A DNA stretch of 19,635 nt from Bacteroidaceae bacterium. Its GTDB lineage: Bacteria > Bacteroidota > Bacteroidia > Bacteroidales > Bacteroidaceae. A program made the position numbers and the translations under genes. The stretch's first letter is position 1. Each line of letters opens with the position of its first letter. The notes under the pieces were generated by a model that searched no databases, was not told where the DNA came from, and saw nothing but the letters and a program-made list of their open reading frames with translations. Below, in pieces: positions 9,345 to 16,391 of the stretch. Location of the stretch: assembly GCA_024695315.1 (NCBI GenBank), contig JAILIJ010000179.1, forward strand, positions 1-19,635. The letters run 5' to 3'.

Positions 9345-9430
9345 AGTACCATGCGGATGGTACTCCAGTACTTTGCGGGAAAAACTGCAGTTTATTGCGC
9401 ATGGTACTGGAGTTTTTCGCGCAGAGTACT
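9345..9430. repeat. Array of four 20-bp dyad units at exact 22-bp spacing
   Basis: The units are AGTACCATGCGGATGGTACT (9345-9364), AGTACTTTGCGGGAAAAACT (9367-9386), AGTTTATTGCGCATGGTACT (9389-9408) and AGTTTTTCGCGCAGAGTACT (9411-9430). They are separated by the 2-bp linkers CC, GC and GG. Each begins AGT, ends ACT and has a GCG core, so it reads as two inverted half-sites of about 10 bp. The whole array is also an imperfect inverted repeat centred on CTGCAG at 9385-9390, with 30 of 43 arm positions matching. Its function is unknown. It could be a protein-binding array, a dispersed palindromic element or a structured RNA. Confidence 0.8.
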
Positions 9431-9450
9431 AAATCATACTTGTTGACTTG

Positions 9451-9564
9451 TTGTTTAATGTTCTTTTTTATTCCATTTATTCTTGAGAATTTGTCGAAGT
9501 GTTTGAGCAGTGATTGAGCACCGCTCAATCACTGCTCAAACACTTTCTTTTTTTGTTTAATGTT
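9451..9564. repeat. 12-bp direct repeats flanking the long stem-loop
   Basis: TTGTTTAATGTT occurs at 9451-9462 and again at 9553-9564, on either side of the perfect stem-loop. The copies could be target-site-like flanks of an inserted hairpin element or just AT-rich coincidence. Neither copy lies directly against the left side of the stem, since 34 bp intervene, and this weakens the insertion reading. Confidence 0.35.
9497..9554 (+). terminator. Perfect 23-bp stem-loop with T-run
   Basis: Positions 9497-9519 and 9523-9545 are exact reverse complements, with loop ACC (9520-9522). A T-rich run follows (TCTTTTTTT, 9546-9554). This is the layout of a strong rho-independent terminator on the + strand. 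It lies 320 bp beyond the last upstream stop codon and after another terminator-like hairpin, so it may end an unrecognised transcript from 9283-9496 or block read-through into the next gene. The arm itself contains the sub-repeat TTGAGC twice. A dispersed palindromic element is the alternative. Confidence 0.6.
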
Positions 9565-9599
9565 AGTTTAATGGCCGTTAAATGCTCATTAAATATTGC
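9556..9599. repeat. Four 11-bp TTwAAT-type tandem repeats
   Basis: TTTAATGTTAG, TTTAATGGCCG, TTAAATGCTCA and TTAAATATTGC follow one another with no gaps (9556-9599). The consensus is TTwAATGnnnn, with the last unit diverged (ATA for ATG). Units 2 and 3 also create the near-palindrome TTTAATGGCCGTTAAA (9567-9582). An 11-bp period is close to one helical turn, so the AT blocks fall on one DNA face. A binding or bending role is inference. Confidence 0.4.
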
Positions 9600-9704
9600 T
9601 GTCAAAACTTATTCTAGAATTTGTATATAAAAATGATAAAGTATCAGTCATTTGTCTAAAGAATTTTGATACAGCCTCTTTTTTGATTAAAAAAAAATAT
9701 TCTC

Positions 9705-9735
9705 TTTGTCTATTCCACCTTTTTATGTACTTTTG
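9705..9735 (+). promoter_or_regulatory. Bacteroidota-type promoter for the U32 gene
   Basis: TTTG (9705-9708), 19 bp, then TACTTTTG (9728-9735) matches the sigma-ABfr consensus TTTG-N19-TAnnTTTG. Transcription would be expected to begin near 9742, which leaves a leader of only about 10 nt before the ATG at 9754. Confidence 0.75.
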
Positions 9736-9753
9736 CATTCATAATTGCAATTT

Positions 9754-11040
9754 ATGAAAAGAGAAGACTTCGAAATTATGGCGCCAGTGGGTTCACGTGA
9801 GAGCCTCGCTGCTGCAATACATGCAGGTGCCAATTCTGTTTATTTTGGCATTGGAAAGCTTAATATGCGTTCTCATAGTGCCAATGCTTTTACTATTGAT
9901 GACCTTAAGGAGATAGCTCAAATATGTCATGAGCATGGCCTTAAGTCATATCTCACTGTAAATACAATAATTTATGGTGAGGATATTGATACTATGCATG
10001 AAATTATTGATGCTGCTAAAGAAGCTCGCATCAGTGCCGTTATTGCTAGTGATATTGCTGTGATGACTTATTGTAGCAAGGTAGGACAAGAAGTTCATCT
10101 CAGCACCCAACTCAATATTTCTAACATTGAGGCTTTGAAGTTCTACGCACAGTTTGCAGATGTCGTAGTGCTTGCTCGTGAACTTAATATGTGGCAGGTG
10201 CGTGACATATATGAACAGATTGTAGAGCAAGATATTAGAGGACCTCATGGACAGCTTATCCGTATCGAAATGTTTTGCCATGGTGCGTTATGCATGGCAA
10301 TTTCAGGAAAATGCTATTTGAGTCTGCAAAATGCAGGACGTTCAGCCAATAGGGGAGAATGTGTGCAAATCTGTCGTCGTGGATATGACGTTAAGGATAT
10401 AGAGACAGGTACAGAACTTGCCATCGAAAACAAATATATCATGTCTCCAAAGGACCTCAAGACGGTTCGTTTTATTGATATTATGATGAATGCCGGAGTG
10501 CGTGTTTTGAAAATTGAGGGACGTGCACGTGGACCTGAGTATGTCAAAACTGTCGTTGAGGCTTATGATCAGGCTATTAATGCTGTTATTCACGATAACG
10601 ATTTCCCTAATGAACCTAAGCAATTTACAGAAGAAGCAAAAGATGCTTGGGACAATAGTCTAAAGACCGTGTTTAATAGAGGTTTTTGGGACGGATATTA
10701 TCAGGGACAGAAACTTGGCGAATGGTGTGATGTGTACGGATCTAAGGCTACTGAGAAGAAAGTCTATTGCGCAAAGTGTACAAAGTATTTTGCAAAGATA
10801 GGCGTGGCAGAATTCCTAGTTGAGAACTGTAATATTAAGGCAACTGACAAGATGCTTGTTACTGGTCCTACCACTGGAGCTTTAATTCAGCAAGTTGGTG
10901 AGATTCGTCTTGACTATGATGTTGTACCAGAAGCAAAGAAGGGAGACATCATCAGTATTAAAGTCAATGAACGAGTGCGCATCAATGACCGCATGTTTGT
11001 TCTGTTCAACGATGAAAGTCAACAGCTGACGCAAAAATAA
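9754..11040 (+). CDS. Peptidase U32 family protein, TrhP (YegQ)-like
   Basis: A 428-aa cytoplasmic protein of the U32 family. Despite the name, characterised members (TrhP/YegQ, RlhA, UbiU/UbiV) support RNA or ubiquinone hydroxylation, and several bind a [4Fe-4S] cluster. TrhP makes 5-hydroxyuridine at tRNA position 34. Visible marks are MAPVGSRESLAAAIHAGANSVYFG at the N-terminus, FCHGALCMAISGKCYLS at 174-190 and NRGECVQICRRGY at 199-211, with cysteines 175, 180, 187, 203 and 207 as likely cluster ligands. KIEGRARGPEYV follows near 250. The length fits TrhP (about 450 aa) rather than RlhA (about 650 aa). I chose ATG 9754 over an in-frame TTG at 9745: the TTG would lie almost on the predicted transcription start, and MKREDFEIMAPVG is the usual beginning. 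The precise substrate is inferred. Confidence 0.88.
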   Translation: MKREDFEIMAPVGSRESLAAAIHAGANSVYFGIGKLNMRSHSANAFTIDDLKEIAQICHEHGLKSYLTVNTIIYGEDIDTMHEIIDAAKEARISAVIASDIAVMTYCSKVGQEVHLSTQLNISNIEALKFYAQFADVVVLARELNMWQVRDIYEQIVEQDIRGPHGQLIRIEMFCHGALCMAISGKCYLSLQNAGRSANRGECVQICRRGYDVKDIETGTELAIENKYIMSPKDLKTVRFIDIMMNAGVRVLKIEGRARGPEYVKTVVEAYDQAINAVIHDNDFPNEPKQFTEEAKDAWDNSLKTVFNRGFWDGYYQGQKLGEWCDVYGSKATEKKVYCAKCTKYFAKIGVAEFLVENCNIKATDKMLVTGPTTGALIQQVGEIRLDYDVVPEAKKGDIISIKVNERVRINDRMFVLFNDESQQLTQK

Positions 11041-11070
11041 ATACATTATTAACCTTTTAATAACTATACA

Positions 11071-13893
11071 ATGAATCGTTTGTTAACCATTTTTACTGTT
11101 GCGGTATTCCAGACAACTACATTGTCGTTGAGTGCTCAGACACAAGATGATGAGTTGGTAGGTGTACTTACATACATGAAAAGAGCCATGATGTTTAACC
11201 AGTCTTTGCCACAAGAAAAAGTATATCTGCATTTTGATAATACAGGTTACTTTAAGGGAGAGACGATATGGTTTAAGGCTTATGTTGTTAGAGCAGATAA
11301 AAATCTGCCTACGGATATGAGTAAAGTCATGTATGTCGAACTTGTAAATCCTACGGGTGATGTTGTAGAAACACGTAAGTTACCTATTAAGGATGGAGTT
11401 GCACATGGCGACATTAAATTGGATAGTATATACGGTTCAGGTTTTTATGAGGTTAGAGCCTACACCCGATATATGACAAATTGGGGTAATGGCGGTATTT
11501 TTTCTCGCGTATTCCCAATATTTGAAGAGCCAAAGACTGAGGGTAACTACTCAAATATGGTCATCAAGTCGAATGGATATAGGAAACGTCTTCCTAATAT
11601 CCGTTCTAATGACGAGTCTACTTCTTCCGTTGTTGACGACCGTAAGCTATGTGTTAGATTCTTTCCAGAGGGAGGACACATGGTAAATGGAATACCATCT
11701 CGTATAGCTTTTAGAGTAACGGACAAGGCTGGAGCTTATCAAAATTTGAGCGGTTCTATTCTTGATGAAAATAAGGAAACGATCTCCGCTGCTAATACTT
11801 ATCATGAAGGTCGTGGAGTATTTGAAATTATTCCTGATGGAAAAGCTAAGTATTTGCGTTTGGTCGACGAAAAAGGTAAACAGCATGACTTTCTTATTCC
11901 TGATGCAGAAGATGAAGGAATAGCAATGAATATGAACACGCTCAAAGATGATGTCATAAACGTGCTATTACAGTCATCTAAGAAACTGCAGGGTAGATTA
12001 TTAGGATACACTTTGATGCATAATGGTAATGTTATTCATGCCGATACTTTAATGTGTAATCCTGTAATGGAAATTTATTTTGATAGATATTCATTACCTG
12101 CAGGAGTAAGTCAGTTGACAATATTTACTTCTGATGGACACATACAAGCTGAACGTCAATTTTTCATTTGTCCACCTGCTAGTTCGAATGATACTATCCG
12201 TATTAGCTCACCGATGGCTTATCCTAAACCATGTGGAAAAGTCGTACTTAACATAAAGGCACAGCCAAATTCAAATCTGTCACTTTCTGCAATTGATGCG
12301 GCGACAATGGTAAATGGTAAAGAAGGAAATGCTATGACATGGATGCTTCTAAGCAGTGATATTAAGGGATATATCGAAGATCCTGATTATTATTTTGAAG
12401 CAGACGATAGGGAACATCGTATGTCAGCCGACTTATTGATGATGGTACAGGGATGGCGGCGTTATGACTGGGCTTTAATGGCAAGTGCCATAACAAGTAA
12501 TGAGGGGTATTCTTTGTTTAATGAGGAATCAGCAAAATTCACTCAGCCTATTGAGGATAAATTGTATTTGTTTGGGACTCTAAAGCAGAAAAAAAAGAAA
12601 AATCCTGTTGACAATGTATGGTTGGAAACTTATTTGTACAATAAGTCGGGACAATCTCTAAAAGGCACGGCAAAGACTGATTCATTGGGTAATTATGCGT
12701 TTTCTCTCCCTAACGTTGATGGCGAATGGAAGTTATTTATCAATACTGGTAAGGAAGATGAAGAGGGATATTGGAAAGATGTGAATTACTATGTAGGAAT
12801 AGATAGACATTTCTCACCTAAGCGTCGTTTGCTGATGCCAAATGAGACAAAGCCTACTAATCTTCTCGCTGCTAATCTATTTAATGATGAAAAGTCAAAG
12901 GTTGCAGCAAAAAAAGATAATTACTATGTTCCTATCCAAAAGCGCGAACATGTGTTGCCAACTGTTACTGTAAAGGTACGTCGACGTATATTTGATAATG
13001 CTCGTGCTTCTTGGGAATCTCAGAATAACGCTCAGTATTATGCTTCTATGTTTTATAATGCAGATGCAGATGCTGACAGATTTGAAGATTTGGGAATGGA
13101 ACTGCCAACAGTTTATTCATGGCTTCATCAACGTAATCCTTTTTTCAGTAATGACGATAAGGATTATGCTTTTAATGATAGTGAAGCTGCAGTTGATGTT
13201 GATGCTGCAATGGCGGAAAGTCGTACTGCAACACTTGGGGATTTGGCAGGAGACATGGAAAATGAAAATGACGTTATTCAAGCTTCTGAAATGTCATCTA
13301 CGTCAGACAAAGGACTAAATGGAGAAAATCTCGATGCTGATGTGTTTGAGTCTACGGACAAACAACATAGAATTTATACAAATGGTATGGGCTATAAAAA
13401 CCGTCCTATTGTATGGATTCTTAATAATACATACGCTCAGATTACACATTTAGGAACAGTAGCAAAATTCTCATCCTTTGAAGTGCTTGCACGTTGTGTT
13501 GAGGATATGCCTATTTTCATAGATGAAATAAAGTCTGCATATATTTCAGAAGACCCAGGAGCCTTCAGGTCATACTTGATTTGTCCTGATTTGATGGGTA
13601 AGAATCCGGTTACTATATTCTTGTTCACACATTTCAAATTTCCAGCTAAGGGCAAAGGAATACGTAAGTCTCATTTCCAAGGATATAATATTCCTTCAAC
13701 GTTTGAAATGGAGGATTACAGTTTATTGCCGGCTATGGAGGATTTCAGACGTACAATCTTTTGGGAACCCGATGTGAAAACTGATGCTTCTGGCAATGCA
13801 CAAGTTGAATTTTGGAATAATAGCTCTTGTCATGAAATGTATATAAGTGCCGAAGGTATGACACCTGATGGTAAAATGATGATTCATGAATAG
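11071..13893 (+). CDS. MG2-domain surface/periplasmic protein with TonB-plug-like region
   Basis: A 940-aa exported protein. Residues 1-22 form a signal peptide ending SLSAQ. An alpha-2-macroglobulin MG2-like domain covers about 51-140 (KVYLHFDNTGYFKGETIWFKAYV ... GSGFYEVRAYTRYM). A carboxypeptidase-regulatory-like beta domain lies near 495-584 (TAKTDSLGNYAFSLP). A TonB-plug-like remnant begins near 625 (LPTVTVKVRRR) and resumes at about 772-835 (PIVWILNN ... MPIFIDEIKSAYI). The two halves are split by an acidic, Ser-rich insert at about 694-767. The C-terminus has WEPDVKTDASGNAQVEFWNNSS. No beta-barrel or thioester motif is seen, so it is not a full TonB receptor or a complete macroglobulin. 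The gene starts 30 bp after the U32 gene, probably on the same transcript; the two have no evident functional link. Proteins of this shape recur in Bacteroidota, with function unknown. Confidence 0.82.
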   Translation: MNRLLTIFTVAVFQTTTLSLSAQTQDDELVGVLTYMKRAMMFNQSLPQEKVYLHFDNTGYFKGETIWFKAYVVRADKNLPTDMSKVMYVELVNPTGDVVETRKLPIKDGVAHGDIKLDSIYGSGFYEVRAYTRYMTNWGNGGIFSRVFPIFEEPKTEGNYSNMVIKSNGYRKRLPNIRSNDESTSSVVDDRKLCVRFFPEGGHMVNGIPSRIAFRVTDKAGAYQNLSGSILDENKETISAANTYHEGRGVFEIIPDGKAKYLRLVDEKGKQHDFLIPDAEDEGIAMNMNTLKDDVINVLLQSSKKLQGRLLGYTLMHNGNVIHADTLMCNPVMEIYFDRYSLPAGVSQLTIFTSDGHIQAERQFFICPPASSNDTIRISSPMAYPKPCGKVVLNIKAQPNSNLSLSAIDAATMVNGKEGNAMTWMLLSSDIKGYIEDPDYYFEADDREHRMSADLLMMVQGWRRYDWALMASAITSNEGYSLFNEESAKFTQPIEDKLYLFGTLKQKKKKNPVDNVWLETYLYNKSGQSLKGTAKTDSLGNYAFSLPNVDGEWKLFINTGKEDEEGYWKDVNYYVGIDRHFSPKRRLLMPNETKPTNLLAANLFNDEKSKVAAKKDNYYVPIQKREHVLPTVTVKVRRRIFDNARASWESQNNAQYYASMFYNADADADRFEDLGMELPTVYSWLHQRNPFFSNDDKDYAFNDSEAAVDVDAAMAESRTATLGDLAGDMENENDVIQASEMSSTSDKGLNGENLDADVFESTDKQHRIYTNGMGYKNRPIVWILNNTYAQITHLGTVAKFSSFEVLARCVEDMPIFIDEIKSAYISEDPGAFRSYLICPDLMGKNPVTIFLFTHFKFPAKGKGIRKSHFQGYNIPSTFEMEDYSLLPAMEDFRRTIFWEPDVKTDASGNAQVEFWNNSSCHEMYISAEGMTPDGKMMIHE

Positions 13894-13923
13894 TAGACTT
13901 CGAAAAAGATAATATTTGAATCG

Positions 13924-13940
13924 TGCCCATTGTATGGGTA
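13924..13940 (+). other. Small hairpin in the leader of the transporter gene
   Basis: TGCCCAT (13924-13930) pairs with ATGGGTA (13934-13940), including one G-T pair, around loop TGT. It lies between the MG2-protein stop and the transporter start, with no T-run after it. It could be a weak terminator or leader structure. No consensus promoter is visible here; the nearest match is AATATTTG at 13911-13918. Confidence 0.25.
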
Positions 13941-13973
13941 TATCATATATAAGTAACTAAAAACAAATAAATA

Positions 13974-15245
13974 ATGAATAGTATGAAACTTCGCCTCATA
14001 GTAATGAACTTCCTCGAGTTCGCTGCATGGGGAGCATATTTGACTTCAATGGGCGCCTATCTTTATAGTGCAGGCCTTGGAACTGATATTGGCAACTATT
14101 ATGCCATTCAGGGAGTAGTATCAATCTTTATGCCTGCAATTATGGGTATCGTTGCGGACAGGTGGGTTCAGGCACAACGCCTTTTATCTTTTTGTCATTT
14201 CATGGCTGCAGTATTTATGGGACTTGCTACATGGATTGGTGTTACATCTGGAGAGAATGGAGTAAATGGTACTGCACTTTTTGCTCTTTACACAGCGAGT
14301 GTGGCTTTTTATATGCCAACATTAGCCCTGTCTAATTCTGTTGCTTATACTTCGCTTGATAAAGCTGGACTCGACACAGTTAAGGAGTTTCCTCCTATAA
14401 GAGTATTTGGAACAGTTGGTTTCATTTGTGCTATGCTATTCGTAGACTTCGCCGAGTATCAGAACACACCTTATCAGTTCTGTGTATCTGGTATTCTGAG
14501 TCTATGTCTTGCAATTTATTCTTTAACATTGCCACATTGCGATACTGGTCGTAACAGTGGAAAACAGTCAATTTCAGAAGCTCTGGGATTGAAAGCATTT
14601 ACATTGTTCCGCGACAAGAAGATGGCCTTCTTCTTCATCTTCTCATTCCTTTTAGGAGTGAGTCTTCAGATTACTAATGGATATGCAAACACTTATATTC
14701 AGTCGTTTGGCAATTATGAAGGATATGAGGGGTTATACTTTGTGAAACATAGTAATTTCTTAATTTCACTTTCCCAGATGAGTGAGACATTGTGTATCTT
14801 GCTTATTCCTTTTGCATTGAAGCGTTTTGGAATCAAAAACGTAATGCTCATCTCTATGTTTGCTTGGGTAGGACGCTTTGGATTCTTTGCGTTAGGAGAT
14901 CCTGGTAAAGGTGTATGGCTTTTCATACTTAGTTGTATCGTTTATGGAGTAGCCTTTGACTTCTTTAATGTTAGCGGTTCTTTATTTGTGGATAAGGAGA
15001 CAGATGTCAGCATACGTTCTTCAGCTCAGGGCCTTTTTATGCTCATGACAAATGGTCTTGGAGCAACATTAGGTTCTTTAGGCGCCAAAGAAGTTATAAA
15101 TCATTTTGTATATACTGATCCCGTTGATCCATCATTTATGAGCCTTGACGGATGGCGTACTTCATGGTTTATCTTTGCTGGATATGCGTGCGTTGTAGGA
15201 ATAGCGTTTGCAATACTTTTTGAATATAAGCATAAAAAAGAATAA
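13974..15245 (+). CDS. NupG-like nucleoside:H+ symporter (MFS)
   Basis: A 423-aa inner-membrane transporter of the major facilitator superfamily, nucleoside:H+ symporter (NupG/XapB) branch. The opening KLRLIVMNFLEFAAWGAYLTSMGAYL corresponds to the first membrane helix of NupG. Other marks typical of the branch are ADRWVQAQRLL after helix 2, PPIRVFGTVGF before helix 5, and VDKETDVSIRSSAQGLFMLMTNGLG in the C-terminal half. About twelve hydrophobic segments can be counted, and the length matches NupG (418 aa). It probably imports nucleosides with protons for salvage; which nucleosides cannot be told. ATG 13974 is used, though an in-frame ATG at 13983 would remove only three residues. Its stop codon overlaps the ruvB start by one base (TAATG), so the two are probably translationally coupled. 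Confidence 0.87.
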   Translation: MNSMKLRLIVMNFLEFAAWGAYLTSMGAYLYSAGLGTDIGNYYAIQGVVSIFMPAIMGIVADRWVQAQRLLSFCHFMAAVFMGLATWIGVTSGENGVNGTALFALYTASVAFYMPTLALSNSVAYTSLDKAGLDTVKEFPPIRVFGTVGFICAMLFVDFAEYQNTPYQFCVSGILSLCLAIYSLTLPHCDTGRNSGKQSISEALGLKAFTLFRDKKMAFFFIFSFLLGVSLQITNGYANTYIQSFGNYEGYEGLYFVKHSNFLISLSQMSETLCILLIPFALKRFGIKNVMLISMFAWVGRFGFFALGDPGKGVWLFILSCIVYGVAFDFFNVSGSLFVDKETDVSIRSSAQGLFMLMTNGLGATLGSLGAKEVINHFVYTDPVDPSFMSLDGWRTSWFIFAGYACVVGIAFAILFEYKHKKE

Positions 15246-16288
15246 TGGCAGAAGATTTTGACATAAGAGAACAGCGTTCGAATTCAGATAAGGACTTCGA
15301 AAATGCGTTGCGCCCTCTTTGTTTTGAGGATTTCAGCGGTCAGCAAAAGGTCGTTGAAAACCTCAGTATTTTCGTTGAGGCTGCAAAATATCGTGGTGAA
15401 CCTCTCGACCACACATTGCTTCATGGTCCTCCAGGACTTGGTAAAACAACATTGAGTAATATTATAGCTAACGAGCTTGGAGTAGGATTTAAGATTACAT
15501 CTGGTCCTGTACTTGACAAGCCTGGTGATCTTGCTGGAATACTTACAAGTCTGGAAGAAAACGATGTCCTATTCATAGATGAGATTCATCGTCTTTCACC
15601 TGTTGTGGAAGAATATCTTTATTCTGCCATGGAAGATTATCGTATAGATATTATGATAGACAAGGGGCCTTCAGCTAGGAGCATTCAGATAGATTTGAAT
15701 CCATTTACCCTTGTAGGTGCAACCACACGTAGCGGACTTCTAACAGCTCCACTTCGTGCACGTTTTGGTATCAATCTTCATCTTGAATATTATGATGTTG
15801 AGACTCTTCAGAAAATTATCCTTCGTTCAGCTCAACTTTTAGGAGTACCTTGTGAGTATGATGCTGCAAGCGAAATAGCAAGTCGTTCACGTGGCACGCC
15901 ACGTATCGCGAATGCACTTCTTCGTCGTGTTCGTGATTTTGCTCAGGTTAAAGGAAATGGCACAATAAATATTGCTATAGCCCATGTGGCACTTGAAGCC
16001 TTGAATATAGATAAATATGGACTTGATGAGATAGATAATAAATTACTTTTGACCATTATTGACAAGTTCAAGGGAGGTCCAGTCGGTATTGGTACTATTG
16101 CCACAGCCATAGGGGAAGATCCAGGAACAGTGGAAGAGGTTTATGAACCATTTCTCATTAAGGAAGGTTTCATAAAGCGTACTCCTCGTGGTCGTGAAGT
16201 AACAGATCTTGCATATAAGCATCTTGGACGTTCTCCATGGGTTAATCCAAAAGATAATTCTGGTATGAAGAGCTTATTTGACATTTAA
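15245..16288 (+). CDS. ruvB: Holliday junction branch-migration DNA helicase RuvB
   Basis: A 347-aa AAA+ ATPase that forms hexameric rings on DNA and, with RuvA, drives branch migration of Holliday junctions before RuvC cleavage during recombinational repair. The order is canonical. The N-terminus has LRPLCFEDFSGQ near 22. Walker A is GPPGLGKTT (61-69) and Walker B is FIDEIH (110-115). Sensor 1 is GATTRSG (158-164), and PLRARFG (169-175) carries the arginine finger. A winged-helix domain at the C-terminus has GTVEEVYEPFLIKEGFI and KRTPRGRE. The length is normal for the family. It overlaps the upstream transporter by one base and so depends on the same transcript, an uncommon partner for ruvB. 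No ruvA or ruvC lies in the window. Confidence 0.98.
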   Translation: MAEDFDIREQRSNSDKDFENALRPLCFEDFSGQQKVVENLSIFVEAAKYRGEPLDHTLLHGPPGLGKTTLSNIIANELGVGFKITSGPVLDKPGDLAGILTSLEENDVLFIDEIHRLSPVVEEYLYSAMEDYRIDIMIDKGPSARSIQIDLNPFTLVGATTRSGLLTAPLRARFGINLHLEYYDVETLQKIILRSAQLLGVPCEYDAASEIASRSRGTPRIANALLRRVRDFAQVKGNGTINIAIAHVALEALNIDKYGLDEIDNKLLLTIIDKFKGGPVGIGTIATAIGEDPGTVEEVYEPFLIKEGFIKRTPRGREVTDLAYKHLGRSPWVNPKDNSGMKSLFDI

Positions 16289-16391
16289 TGATATCCACTT
16301 ATTATTGTTCAATGTGTAAATCTGCACAATATGAGATTGACATTTCTTTATGAACTTAATATAATAAACTTAAAAACTCAAATTAGTACCC

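Larger units (their letters stand above)
9178..9753. other. 576-bp intergenic region rich in inverted and phased repeats
   Basis: No convincing gene is present. The short minus-strand reading frame here crosses the dyad array and has no protein character. From left to right the region holds a hairpin (9177-9214), a terminator-like hairpin (9226-9282), and an unstructured AT-rich stretch (9283-9344). Then come the 22-bp-phased dyad array (9345-9430), a perfect 23-bp stem-loop with a T-run (9497-9554), 11-bp repeats (9556-9599), and a promoter (9705-9735). The stretch 9600-9704 shows nothing I can support. Confidence 0.8.

Noticed and set aside
9345..9430. The 22-bp-periodic array as a CRISPR
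   Set aside because: Units are separated by only 2 bp, so there are no spacers. The units are palindromic and divergent, and no cas gene is near.
9325..9528. Minus-strand 67-codon reading frame in the intergenic region
   Set aside because: It runs through the dyad array, has no promoter or recognisable protein pattern, and its apparent content is explained by the repeats.
9451..9564. Insertion sequence or MITE bounded by the direct repeats
   Set aside because: No transposase fragment is present, and the repeats do not abut the inverted arms, so an insertion cannot be claimed from this window alone.
9641..9672. GTATCA/TGATAC inverted repeat before the U32 promoter
   Set aside because: The 6-bp AT-rich arms have a 20-nt loop, too weak to separate from chance despite a later T-rich tract.
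9745..9753. TTG at 9745 as the start of the U32 gene
   Set aside because: It would begin within a few bases of the predicted transcription start, and the usual beginning of the family is at the ATG at 9754.
11046..11063. TTATTAA-CCTT-TTAATAA hairpin between the U32 and MG2-protein genes as a terminator
   Set aside because: The stem is only A-T pairs and no T-run follows. The 30-bp gap fits co-transcription.
16289..16391. Promoter or terminator between ruvB and the SGNH hydrolase gene
   Set aside because: No TAnnTTTG box with a spaced TTTG and no stem with a T-run could be found in these 103 bp.
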